From assembly GCA_963693085.1 (NCBI GenBank), contig OY856410.1, positions 1,397,494,863 to 1,397,558,862 of the forward strand: a stretch of 64,000 nucleotides of DNA, given 5' to 3'. The translations under genes and the position numbers were made by a program. The stretch's first letter is position 1; every line of letters begins with the position of its first letter. The notes below the pieces were generated by a model that saw nothing but the letters and a program-made list of their open reading frames with translations, searched no databases and had not been told where the DNA came from. This DNA comes from Alisma plantago-aquatica (Eukaryota > Streptophyta > Magnoliopsida > Alismatales > Alismataceae). Shown here in pieces: positions 9,851-21,025 of the stretch.

Positions 9851-11778
9851 CTTTCTATTGTTTTTATCATAAAGTGCTAACCATGCAGGAATCATGATAT
9901 GATGAGCATAGCCAGGTATGAGCTATGATGTTTCATATAATACAGATTTACATGTGAGCCATGTTAAATACTTGTACAACAAGTAAAATTCTTATAGGGT
10001 CTGATGACCTAAAAAGATAGTTGTTGCCTAGTGAGAACTGACAAGATGTTTAAATTGGCCTTGTGAGCCATGTGAAATACTTGTGCAACAAGTATTATGT
10101 ATACCTTGGTATGAGTACCAAGAGGTAACAGTTACTTGATGAGAGGTGACAATGTTCAGTGATGAACTAAGGGTTTGAATACCCATATTTAGTAATCATG
10201 ATGATGATAATGGTAAGGGAGAAGAATCCCTAGTAATGTGACAAGGGACTGAAATCCCGAGTGTTATACATTCAATGTGTTCCAAAGATCATGAAAGTAC
10301 TTGATAAATGTATTACACCTTTCTTTGTAGCATCTGTTATAATTCATGTTTGTAACTTGGTTGATGCTAAAAGATATTGTAATGCACCTAATTAATCAAG
10401 TGGAATCTCATCATGTAGTTTCCCTAACCATAGATCCATTCATTGTCAGAATTTGTTGAATGGTGAAATGAGTTTAACTCGGAGAGCATATTTTTGAATA
10501 TGCAGGGGTGAAGGATGACATATATCCTTAATTCCTAATGGAGAATTGATGTAGCACCTTCCTCATTTATTTTATATCGGGATTGATATGTGAATCTCCT
10601 GGCCAAATGAGGAATTGATGTGTAAATTCTTCTTCATTAATTGATAACGAGATTGATATGTGAATCTCCCAACCAAATGAGGAATTGATGTATAATCTTC
10701 CTTATCATTATAACCTGGGAATGGATAATTGAAATCTCCCTGAAGAGAGTGCATGCTATGGCTGTAGATCTAAAACAAAGATACCAGTATACCCTGGTAA
10801 GCTAATTGCAGTTGACACAAGATGTCCTTCCAGTAGTCTCATATTGACCGAGACAGGTGAGGTCTTGGTGGATGGCTCTTCCATTGACCTTGTATGGTAC
10901 CGATTTTGACTAAGCGATGGTTGGTTGGAGCATGAGCGGTATACCTCATCTCCTCAGGGCATAAGTGTGATTGTAAATATGTAATCAGCTATGTAGCGTA
11001 TTTTCTTTAGGATCGAATACGGAAAACACTGGTTGATGTTCACTTCTTTTACACATCTTAAATGGATAGATGTTATACATGTTCTTCATATTCCTTATAA
11101 AGTGAATAGATGATTTATTTCTCTATCATAGATTGTCGCATTACTTTAAAAGATGAGATTGCTCTATTCTTCTTATAAATAGTGATTAATATTGCTTATT
11201 AATATAAACAAACCTCTTCTCAGTTTTATACTATTTACCTGTGATAATAACATTGTTGGAAAAGAGTTATATCTCTCACTGGGACTTGTGTCTCACCCCG
11301 TTGTTCACCAACATTTTTAGGTGGATGCAGACGAGGTGGTAGAGATCTTACTGTAGAGGGAGAACAACAACAATAGGGGCAGCAGTAACAGCTCAGGTGG
11401 AGTGTATTGTATGTCGTGTCTTGTAGATAGAAGTCCTATGTGTCATCTCTATACTCTCAGGTCCTTGGAGTCAATATGTAATGGTTTTATAAATGATTTG
11501 AGATTTTGGCTTGTATGTCTCAAGGTTTTATGTTGCTTCAGTATATGTTTTGACCTAGCAACTGGTATATATTATCCTCAAGATGAGATGGTACAATGTA
11601 TGTACAATGTGAACCATGATGTATATGGAGTTTTGGTTCTTTCTTTAAAAATTTCCTGGAAATGGATCTCTTTGCAAAATGGTTTTTAATTTTTAGTGAT
11701 TTTGTTAATCCGCTACTAATGGTTATTCTACATATTTACTGGTGACGATTCGGCTTGATTCAATGTCGGGTCGTCACA

Positions 11779-11783
11779 CTTCC
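11779..11783 (+). repeat. Target-site duplication, right copy (CTTCC)
   Basis: Exact copy of 6837-6841, directly after the terminal GTCGTCACA of the nested LTR. Confidence 0.85.
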
Positions 11784-12880
11784 CATACCATATCTCATAT
11801 GGTGTCTTTTGAACCGATTTAAATAGTACACAATTTAGTGTAAATGCGGCAGTTTCTAGAGCATAACCCTAGAATAAAGTCCAAATATCAGCTAAACTCA
11901 TCATTGATCACACCATATTTAGCAACACACAATTCCTTCTTTCAGACATACCATCGTGATGTGGTGTTCTAGGTGGATCCCACTATGATATGATACCACA
12001 GTCTTGCAGAAGGTCCTCAAACTCTTGGCTTAAGTATTATCCACCTCGATCAAAATTAAGTGTTTTAATACTTTTACCAAGTTGGTTTTGTACTTCATTC
12101 ATGAAATCCTTGAACTTTTCAAGAGTTTCTGACTTATGTTTCATCAAGTAAACATAACCATACCCATTGAAGTCATCAGTGAAGGTAATGAATTATTGAT
12201 AACCATCTCTAGCATTTGTTCGAAAAGGGCCAGAGAGGTTAGTATCTATGAGTCCTAATGGATCACTATCCCTCTTAGTGTTTCCAGTGAAGGGAGTCTT
12301 TGCCATCTTTCCCAATAAACAAGACCCACATGTCTCTATTGATTTGAAATCAAAAGAGTCCTGATAACCATCTTTATCGAGTCTAGATATGTGATTCTCA
12401 TTGATGTGCCCTAAACAACATTGCCAAAGATATGTTTTGTTTGAGTTATCAAGTTTTAATATTTTGGTATTAACATTATAGACATTTGTCTTTAGATCTA
12501 GAAATTAAAGATGATAAGACATTGGGGCAATTTCATAAAAGATCTAATATTTAGAAATAGAACATTGACCATTCTTTATATGAAATTCACATCCATCCTT
12601 GTTCATACAAGATACATAAATAATGTTTCTATAAATGGCAGGTACAAAATAGCACCTCTTTAACTCTATTACAAGCCCCATAGGAAGAGACAAGTATTGG
12701 TTCCAACTGGAGTGTCAACAACTCTTGCTCCACTCGCAATGTGTAGTTCAACCTCACCCTTTCGTAAAGGCTTACTTCTTTTCAGATCATGCATATTCGA
12801 GCATATGTGAGATCCACATCTAGTACCAAGATGAAGAAGTAGAAAAATTTATCTCAATAACATATATACCTAAAGTAGAT
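11784..12880 (-). pseudogene. Copia protease-integrase region (above the nested insert)
   Basis: From high to low coordinates, the minus strand gives a degraded protease zone (12880-12450) and the integrase zinc-finger end (CLLGKMAKTPFTG, about 12330). The catalytic core reads DPLGLIDTNLSGPFRT, FITFTDDFNGYGYVYLMKHKSE, FKDFMNEVQNQLGKSIKTL, DRGG, then the PPRTPHHDGMSERRN block with its conserved Glu. It ends at VQKTPYEIWYGK, exactly where the solo LTR enters. Integrase inserts the DNA copy into the chromosome. Several stops interrupt it (for example in the normal GEY and PGTPQQNG positions), so it is inactive. Confidence 0.85.
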
Positions 12881-12889
12881 ATATCTATC

Positions 12890-13845
12890 CCCTCCTTCTT
12901 CCACAATTCCTCTGGGTAGATAGGGCATTTCCTCTTCCAATATCCAGGCTGCTAATAGTGGTGACAATTGCCTCCCTTGTTTACCCCTCCCTTTGATTTA
13001 AGTGCAGAAGACTTGGGTTCTGGATAGCTTTAGAACTCTTCTTAAAAACTACTCTATAAATGTTTTTAACAAGAAGAGAAGATGGTGCTCTTTCATCAGC
13101 CCTTTGGCTATTCTCATTCGATCAAAAAAGACGGAATTGACCTAAGCCTAGCTTTGCCTTTGCCCTTGGACTTCCCTTCTCAACTGATCATCATCATGGA
13201 CTTGGGTTTTTCTTTCTTGATCTGCACTTCAACTATTCTCAACATTCCAATTAACTCTGACAATGACTTGTCAAAATCATCCATGTTGTAGCTCATAACA
13301 AACTGACTATATAACTCTGTTAGTGACTACCTAATCACATCAGTGGCCAACTCTTGACCCAAGGGAAATCCCAATCTATAAAGGTTCTCCACATACCCAA
13401 TAAGCTTGAGCACATGGGGACCTACTGGATCTCCTTCTTCAATGTTGCACTTGAACAACTCCTTGAAGACATCATATCTCTTTTATCTTGCATGATCTTA
13501 GTACATGTTCTTAAGATGTGTTACCATATCAATAAAGTCCATGTTCTAATGTTGTCTTTACAACTCATAGTTCATTGAGAATAGCATCAAACACTTGACA
13601 TATATGACATCTTCAGAGTGCTTCTTGTAAGCATTCATGTTAGCCTTAGGTGTTGTGGGAGTAGGTTCATCTGGCTCTGGTGTCTCCGAGACATAGAGCT
13701 TTCCCTCCTGTGTCTTGAACTAGTCATGGAAATTGTTCCCATTCAACTTGTCCTTCTCAAACTAATCGCAAGGAATATGTGTTATTGGCTGGCATTTGAT
13801 TCTACAAGAAAATTTTGCACTTTGTCAAAACACTTTTGATTTGAT
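12890..13845 (-). pseudogene. Copia gag (UBN2 type) with zinc knuckle
   Basis: The minus-strand reading shows a copia capsid: KLNGNNFHDW at about 13740, then QEGKLYVSETPEPDEPTP, KANMNAYKKHSEDV, VFKELFKCNIEEGDPVGPHV, LIGYVENLYRLGFPLGQELA, SLTELYSQFVMSYNMDDFDK and LSELIGMLRIVE. A knuckle of the form CHHY.QPGYWKRKCPIYPEE follows at about 12960-12910, with one Cys lost to a stop. This fits the UBN2/Retrotran_gag family used by copia elements. Several frameshifts and stops are present. Confidence 0.85.
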
Positions 13846-13917
13846 TTGATTAATAAAATTTTGATGATGTTTAGTTAGGCCCATGTACACAATTCTTGAT
13901 AAATATATGCATACCAT

Positions 13918-14932
13918 GTTAACAAAGATATAATATTACACATAATGGTTTACAACTCTCTTATTTTCTTATAAGGACCTAGACGACAGTGATCAACTAA
14001 ACTCAACTAACATAATACTTAGCTCTTGTGGTAGATCTACTTTGATGTATCTACATCTTCAATTCACATGGTTTCCCTAATATGTTTGAATAGATAGGTA
14101 ATATACTTTCTCAGAGAATGAGTAAAGCATTTTATGCACTTTAATGCTCTTTGATCAATTGAAAATAAAAAAATGATAGTAATGTATATTTTAGTACTAA
14201 TTGTACCTAAATTTATAAATGAATTTGTAACATTAATTAGTTAGAAATATACAATATCAAAATGTTTTTCCTAGTCATTATCTTTCTGGTATTTTTATTA
14301 ATCTTGAATCAACTTGATGACTCAACTAACTATTGTAGTGGCCAACTATAATTAAGTGTCCAGTCTAACTAATATAACTCTTTATTTGGACATACTTGAA
14401 CAATCTTTATGTTTTTTTTTTCCAAAAATCACTTGGATCGTACCATCCAAGTGAAGCCACTATCATGTGACTTATCATACAAATATTAAGGTAAGTTTGG
14501 GACCTTAAGTCTACTATAAACTCCTCATTTTGTGTTAAGGTTGCCTCATAAGATTTGGAGGTGGATAAACAACATCAACAAAACCATAGCCCCCTTATCC
14601 TTGGTACTCAGTAGGGGTGCCTCTTGGTATGACAACCTATGAATCCATGTAGTTTGGTTCCACAAGGGTTGAGACACAATAAAAAATTAGTACCACAAGG
14701 AGTAGGTCTACAAGGGCTATGTACTCCAAGTTTCAATGTCTCAAGTACCATTAGAATATCTTATTGTTGTTGAATACCCATATTGAACTGAAAATTACCT
14801 AGTTGGTTGATGTTGGGTACTTCTTATTTCTCTATCTAGGATACTTCTTCCTATATTTGATAGTCCATAGACCATTTCACCCTCTCTGCTAAAACTTGTA
14901 GGGATGGGTTTTATGGTGTTCAGGGTGTCAAT
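13918..14932. other. No recognisable gene; possible decayed copia 5' LTR
   Basis: AT-rich DNA following the possible copia primer-binding site. I looked on both strands for the LTR landmarks of 3781-4853 and did not find them. The 14560-14900 part has a degraded, mostly open minus-strand feel but no motif I recognise. Confidence 0.4.
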
Positions 14933-14947
14933 ATTACAATTTTTTTT
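14933..14947 (+). repeat. LINE target-site duplication, left copy
   Basis: ATTACAATTTTTTTT (15 bp) directly precedes the LINE 5' end and recurs exactly at 21011-21025. The size and T-rich sequence fit L1-type target-primed reverse transcription. Confidence 0.9.
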
Positions 14948-15094
14948 CTCGTCCCCGCGCCTAGGGTTCTGTCTTCCCGGAATGCCGACCGTGCAAGTGG
15001 TTTTCTTCCTCCTCTCTTAGTTTAGGGTTTTCTATTGCATGTCCAAGACGTTCTATGGGTTTTAGATCCCACCCGGGGGCTAGTATCAGATCTG

Positions 15095-16854
15095 ATGGTG
15101 GATGACCTAGCAGATCAGTTTGAGAGGCTGCGGATTACAGAGGTAGAAGAGGAGGTTGTGGAGGTAAAGGTGGATGATGACCAGATTCTGATAGAGCATA
15201 TGGAACTGGCGTTGGTTGCCAGACTATGGACGGAGAGATCTTTCAATTTTGCGGTGATGAAGCAGACGCTGGTGCAGGCGTGGGGACTGCTGGATGCAGT
15301 TCTCTTCAAGTCTGTGGATCCAACTACGTTCGTGATCCAATTCACAAACTGGAAGGACAAACAAAGGGTTTTGGATGAGGGCCCGTGGAATTTTGACAAC
15401 AAGATGCTTCTTCTCAAGGAGGTGGATGCAGGTGAGCAACCAGGGCGGATTGAGTTCTGAGATTGCACCATATGGGTCTGACTATATAACCTACTTTTGG
15501 GCGTGAGATCGCTGGCGGCGATCAGGTGCATTGCGGAGAATGTTGGGCCGGTGGTGAAGATGGACTGTGATGGATTGGGATGGGAGACCTCTTCTAGGGT
15601 GAGGGTTACGATTGATGTATCAAAACCTTTGAAGTAGATTTAGAAGGTGCACTGCAATGATGGCAGTGTGGCGGTCGTCGATCTAAAGTATGAAAGGCTA
15701 CCTGTGTTCTTCTTCCAATGCGGCTTGCTAGGGCACGCGGACAGGGACTGCCCGAGCTTGGAGGAAGACGATGACAATAGAAGATTCTGGGGAAACTGGT
15801 TGCGGGCATCTCCCTGTAAGCCTAGAGTTCCTCTTGAAGATGAGCTCCTTGGGGGCGGCTCTCTAGGGAAAATGGACACTTTCAGTTCCAAACGAGAAGC
15901 AAATCAACCCCTAGCCAATCGTGGGGGTCAGAGGGATGGTCCCATGATAAGAATGAGAGGATAGCTGCAAGTGTGCACGACATGAAGGAAACTATGGAGG
16001 CATAGAGCAAGAGAAGAGAGGTGAACGATGAGCAGGTAGGGATAGGAGTTTGTGGGGGGAAATGTGCCTTCACAGGCCGCTGCAAGACGAAACCAATACA
16101 CAATGGAGGACCTACTCGCGGTGTTCAAAACCTCAGCAATGCCGCCATGTGGAGAACAGCAAGCTGATAAAGATGGGGAGGTAAATGTCCATGGGGGTAC
16201 AAAGCAGGTTGGAGGGAAGGAAGGGATGGTACCGATGGGGTTTGAGCCTGAGGAGGAGGCAACTGGGCACACGGGGGGAACATTAGAGCAAAGGTACATA
16301 TGGAAGGAAGCCAGATCCACAGTAGGATGGAAGCAACAAAGGGATGTGGTTTGGGGGAACAAGGAGTGGGCGAAGAGAGGGAAAAGATAATGGTGAGCGG
16401 TGCTGGTGGTGGGATGGAATGAGTAGGGGGGGATGGGGGAGAAAAGAAAGTGTTGCACATAAGGAAGGTGGTGTTGTCGGTAGGCCTGGCACGTTTCCCT
16501 GGGAAGGATGTGGAGGAGATGGAGAAAGAAAGAGGATGTGTGCTAGCTAAACATAGACAGAATATGAAGCTGAGGAAGGAGAAGATACCAAAGGTTACTA
16601 ATACCAAGGGGCAGGGAGAGAAAGGGAGCAGCATGCGGGTCACCAGGCAAAATAAACACAAGAGGAACATAATGAATGTCGATGAGCAGGGCAATGAAGC
16701 TATGGATATGGGTACAGGCACAACAGGGGTAGCAATTAATGAAGGTTTCAAGCGACAGAAGACATTGTACAGTGCATGTCTGGGAGTTGATAACAAAGGT
16801 GAAAATCAACAAGTAGTGGATGTTGGGGGAGCCCAAACCCGTGAACATCCATGA
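15095..16854 (+). pseudogene. LINE ORF1 (DUF4283, zinc knuckle), broken
   Basis: Plant L1 ORF1 protein, an RNA-binding chaperone-like partner of ORF2. The likely start is ATG 15095 (MVDDLADQFERLRITE), the common beginning of this family; the frame is open further upstream without an ATG. The DUF4283 core reads VARLWTERSFNFAVMKQTLVQAWGL, then VIQFTNWKDKQRVLDEGPWNFDNKMLLLKE. After in-frame stops at about 15458, 15476, 15635 and 15641, the knuckle CGLLGHADRDC follows at 15719-15751 (its first Cys precedes GLLGH). The rest (15650-16854) is basic, low-complexity sequence with one frame change near 16390-16450. The stops are explained by TGG-to-TGA and CGA/CAG-to-stop transitions. Its TGA at 16852 overlaps the ORF2 start. 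Confidence 0.85.
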
Positions 16855-19800
16855 AAACTCTAAGTTGGAACTGCCAGGGGTTGGGTCGCCCCAAGGCAGT
16901 GGATGCTCTCTGGGCATTATGCTAGAGAGAGAGACCCAATATAGTTTTCGTTATGGAAACTATGATGGAGGACAAGTTACTTGAAAATGTGAAAAGAAGG
17001 TGCGGCTTTGCTGAGGGAATTTGCATCTCATGCTCTGGTAGAGCTGGGGGCATTGGCTTATGGTGGAAGGATGTGCAGGTGGATATTATCAGCTATTCTG
17101 ATAGGCATATTCAATATAAAGTAGAGGACAAGAGATCTGATTTCAGTTGGGTAGCTTGTGGTATTTATGGATGGGCGGAACAAGATCAAAAATATAAAAC
17201 CTGGGATTTGATGAGACAACTGTTTGGGAGTACATATGGCCCTATTGTGTTCTATGGTGACCTCAATGAAATCACACAAAATTGAAAAAAGCAAGGAGGA
17301 CCGACGAAGCCAGAAAGAGTTATGAGGCCATTCCGATAGGTTATTGATGACTGTGCACTACTAGACATTGGCTTTGATGGTAATATTTTCACGTGGCACA
17401 GGGGGAGGATGGCAGAGACTCTGGTGGAGGAGAGACTTGATAGATTCCTGGTGAGTGATGAGTGGCGTAATAAATACACGGGCTTCTCCGTAAAACACCT
17501 CCCTTTCTATATGTCAGATCATGCACCTATTATTCTATCAGCAGTGGTAGGTGATCCGGTGAGAAGGAAACGGCAGGCTAGATTTTTCTTTGAGCCTATG
17601 TGGCTATCTGAGGAAAGTTGTGGCACGACGGTGCAGGAGGCATGGAGGGAAGGGGATGGGCTAAAGCTGAAAAGTTAAATGAAGAAGGTGGGTGGGAGTC
17701 TAGATAGATGGGCAGCTACAAAGTTTGTTGGGGTCAAAAAAAGAATTAAGGAGACCAAAAAACACTTAGGTGAGGAACAAAAGAAATGGTCAGATGGGGA
17801 GGTGCTAAAAATATGTGAAGAACTTGCAAATGAACTACAAAAACTCCAAAGAGAAGCTGAAATGTTGTGGTGTGCGAGGGCAAGAATAAAAGAGTTAAAA
17901 GAAGGGGACAACAAAATAGCGTACTTCCACCATACACATCCCAACGCCAAAAGAAGAACACTATTAATGGGATTAAATATGAGAATGGGATTTGGAGGAC
18001 AGTAGATGAGGAGATCCTGAAAATTATTGAAATTTTTTATAGAGAACGTTTCCAGTATGGGGGCTCAATTGACAGTGAAGGGGCAGTGGCTGGTATCCAG
18101 AGGAGTGTGGATGGTAGGATGGCAGCAATGCTAGAAAATGAGTTATCAAATGAAGAAATTAAAACAGTTGTCTTCCAAATGTCACCTAATAAAGCACCGG
18201 GTTCTGATGGTATGAACCCTGTTTTTTACCAAAAGTTCTGGCACATAATTGGGGAGGACATTGCAAATCATATTAAAGGCTGGTGGAAAGGGGAGTGCTC
18301 AATAAAGGATTTTAATGATACTTTGGTTGTTCTTATTCCTAAGGTGAAAAGGCCAAGAGTGGTGGGAGAGTTCCGACCTATCAGCTTATGTAATATTGTC
18401 TACAAAATTGCGACGAAAGTTCTTACAAATAGGCTGAAACCTCTCATGGATAGTATTATTTCAGTAAACCAGAGTGCGTTTATACCGAGCCAAATGATCA
18501 CGGATAATTCTTTGATTGCATATGAGTGTTTTCATTCTATGAAAGGTGGGAAGGGTGGAAAACAAGGGCAGATTGCTTTGAAGCTTGATATGATGAAAGC
18601 TTATGATAGGATTGAATGGGACTTCTTGAAGAAGGTCATGGAAAAGTTTGGGTTTGGCTGCAGGTGGATTGATAGAGTTATGGATTGTGTTTCCTCATTC
18701 TCTCACACTTTTACAACCAATGGGGAAAGATCTACCACCTTTCAGCTGTCTCGTGGACTTCGACAAGGTGAACCTATCTCTTCTTACTTGTTCATTCTAT
18801 GTGCTGATGCGTTCTCTACCTTACTTAATCTCGCGGTTAGTGCAAATGCCATCCATGGTATGTGTATTAGCCGGGGGGGCCGGATCTCACATCTCTTCTT
18901 TGTAGATGATAGTATTCTTTTTGCTAGAGGGACTAGGAATGAATGCTTGAGAATAGCTGAAATTATCAGCCAGTACGAGCAAGCATCGGGTCAAAAGGTC
19001 AATCTATCCAAGTCTGAAATTGTCTTGAGCAAGAAGGTGATGCGAAGCAAGAGGGACGAGATCAAGGGTCTTCTGGGAGTTAGGGAGGTGGACAGACAGG
19101 CAGCCTACCTGGGCCTACCTACAACTATTGGGAGATCAAAGAAGACTGCATTTACTTACATCAGAGAGAGGGTGAGAAACAAACTTTTGGGATGGAAGGA
19201 AAAGCTGCTTTCTAAGCCAGGGAAGGAAGTTCTGATCAAGGCAATTGTACATGATATACCAACCTATGTCATGAGTGTCTTCCAACTTCCGACGGGTTTG
19301 ATTGAGGACCTTAACTCCATGGTGGCAAGGTTCTGGTGGGGGGCGAAGGTGGAAGAGAGGAAGATTTCATGGATGAGCTGGGAAAACTTGTGCAAATCAA
19401 AGAAGGAGGGTGGCATGGGCTTCCGCGATCTATCTATGTTTAACCAGGCGCTATTGACAAGGTAGCTATGGAGGATTCTCACAAAGCCAGAAGCGTTGGT
19501 CTCAAAGGTCTTAAAAGCTAAATATTTCCTGAATCGCAGCTTGTTAGATGCGCGTCTTGGCCTTACACCCAGCTACACATGGCGCAGTCTTTGGGGGGGA
19601 AAATCTCTCTTTGTACAGGGCCTTAGTTGGAGGGTTGGCGATGGCAGAAACATCAATATCTGGGAGGACATGTGGGTCCTGGGTAAGGAGGAAATTCTTT
19701 CTAGCTCGGGAGACGTGACAGCTGGTTGGCCCACAAAAGTTCATGAGTTGATGTGAACGTCTGGAAAGGAGTGGGATGTGGAAAAACTCCTTGACTTGTT

Positions 19801-20972
19801 TTCTAGGGAGACAACAGCTGTGGTGAAATCAATTCCTCTATCTACACGGGACATGGCAGACATGATATATTGGTGGCTGCAACATGATGGCATCTTCTCG
19901 GTTCGGTCGTCATATTGGTTGGGGAGGTTGGGTGTGGTGGACTTAGAGAAAGATAGATGTGAGTATCGCTTGCCCTTTGGCGCCTTATATGGGGGAAACG
20001 CTAGCCTCCAAAGCTAGCTCATTTTCTTTGGTGTATTGCTACGGGCAGCTTGGCTACTAGAGGATGCTTGCATGATAGACATGTTACAGATGATGATGTT
20101 TGTCCCATTTATGCAACACAAGTGGAATCCATTCAACATATGCTTTGTCAATGTTCTGGGGCATATATAGTCAGGCGGGAAATTTGGCTGGGAGATGCTA
20201 AACGGCTTGGGGAATTTGGGAATTTTCATGATGATATGGTCGAGATATTTGAGTCTTGCACGGAGGTGGATATGGATGAGGTTGTTGTTGTCTGGTGGAC
20301 GACGTGGACATGTAGGAACAATAAATCTTTAAAGATGAGTCCCCTGCCCCACGACCAATCTTACAGAGGTATAGGGTGTTGATAGCTAACTATAGAAGAA
20401 TGGCGATGTGCGAGGGGGGACATGCTTTGGGAAGGGGGCTGGACGGTCGGAGGGATGATGATGGTTGGAGGTGGGGGTGGCAAGGTGTGGACCGGTCATG
20501 GGTGTTTATACACTCAGACGCAGCTGTGTTGGAGGGATCGAAGAGGGGGCTCGGGGCTGTCCTTCGGGTTGGGGTTGGAAACTTTGTGGGAGCTATTCAG
20601 CAGCACATAGCAGCCAAGTGGGATTCGTCAGTAGCAGAAGCCGTAGCAGCCAGGATGGGACTTACGCTGGCTAAGGAAAACTGCCATCGGGACATGAAGC
20701 TAGTACTATGTTCAGACTCACTCTCTCTGGTGAAGGCGCTGAAGGATCCAGGTGGAAGAAGGGACTACTTAGGTCTCCTTGCTGAAGACATACGCAGTTT
20801 GGCTGCCTATTTTAGTCATTTCTGTTTCTTTCATGTAAAAAGAGCCCAGAATGCTCTAGCTCATTTTATCTGTCATGATGCTATTGACTTGGGTGGCCAT
20901 ACTATTAGACACGGTACTATGTCGAGTCATTGGTGTGACGTCATCGAGAGTGACGGTTTCTTTGTACCTTGA
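16851..20972 (+). pseudogene. LINE ORF2 polyprotein: endonuclease, RT, zf-RVT, RNase H; broken
   Basis: Starts at ATG 16851 (MKTLSWNCQGLGRP, the usual endonuclease start). Endonuclease: FVMETMM, GGIGLWWKD, FYGDLNEI (about 17260) and SDHAPIIL (about 17517), the acidic and SDH catalytic motifs. RT (18170-19000): NKAPGSDGMNPVFYQKFW, FRPISLCNIVYKI, NQSAFIPSQMITDN, LKLDMMKAYDRIEWDF, GLRQGEPISSYLF, and the active site FVDDSILFAR in place of the usual FADD. A zf-RVT domain at 20080-20160 reads CPIYATQVESIQHMLCQC, with one Cys as Tyr. RNase H (20500-20880) reads HSDAAV, SVAEAVAARMGL, LCSDSLSLVKAL and RAQNALAHF. Defects: stops near 16923, 17283, 17676, 19463, 19754 and 20015, a frameshift near 17940 and others after 20015. 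Confidence 0.93.
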
Positions 20973-21010
20973 TTTCATTTTATAAATGATGATGGGGTTT
21001 TCAAAAAAAC

Positions 21011-21025
21011 ATTACAATTTTTTTT
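21011..21025 (+). repeat. LINE target-site duplication, right copy
   Basis: ATTACAATTTTTTTT, identical to 14933-14947, directly after the LINE tail. Confidence 0.9.

Larger units (their letters stand above)
6842..11778 (+). mobile_element. 4.9-kb solo LTR (or LTR-only element) nested in copia integrase
   Basis: It begins TATAACATCCC (a decayed TGTAACATCCC) and ends GTCGTCACA, flanked by CTTCC on both sides. Across 4937 bp there is no gag or pol motif on either strand and no second copy of its own termini inside, which argues for a solo LTR. The 3' part (GAGTTATATCTCT, GTCTCACCCC, TTTTTAGGTGGATGCAGACGAGG at 11260-11335) is typical of long-LTR chromoviruses of the Tekay/Del kind and matches the partial LTR at 2536-3359. 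It holds several tandem arrays. A 4.9-kb LTR is unusually long, so a large non-autonomous element with one LTR lost cannot be ruled out. Confidence 0.75.
4854..13917 (-). mobile_element. Ty1/copia retrotransposon, internal region, split by a nested solo LTR
   Basis: Gene order on the minus strand is gag (about 13840-12890), protease and integrase (about 12880-11784, resuming 6836-6600), RT (6560-5310) and RNase H (5307-5002), the Ty1/copia order. The integrase reading passes cleanly from 11784 to 6841 once the 4937-bp insert and one copy of its 5-bp duplication are set aside. A TGGTATGC at 13910-13917 after TTAACA may be a decayed primer-binding site. No 5' LTR matching 3781-4853 is recognisable above 13918, so the element is 5' truncated or its LTR is too diverged to see. 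Many stops and frameshifts make it inactive. Confidence 0.85.
14948..21010 (+). mobile_element. Full-length L1-type LINE retrotransposon
   Basis: A 6063-bp insertion bounded by a perfect 15-bp duplication, with a short A-rich tail (CAAAAAAAC) at the 3' end. It carries ORF1 (DUF4283 plus zinc knuckle) and ORF2 (endonuclease, RT, zf-RVT, RNase H), the plant L1 layout. Because the duplication is exact and both ends are present, this is a complete copy and not the usual 5'-truncated one. Stops and frameshifts in both ORFs show it is now dead. It interrupts no recognisable gene. Confidence 0.93.

Noticed and set aside
11402..11689. 95-codon plus-strand frame near the end of the solo LTR
   Set aside because: Lies in the conserved LTR 3' part; Cys/Leu-rich text with no domain, most likely chance.
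15115..16917. Several long minus-strand frames (up to 223 codons) over the LINE ORF1
   Set aside because: They are antisense shadows of ORF1 caused by its purine-rich bias; composition is Pro/Ser-rich without domains.
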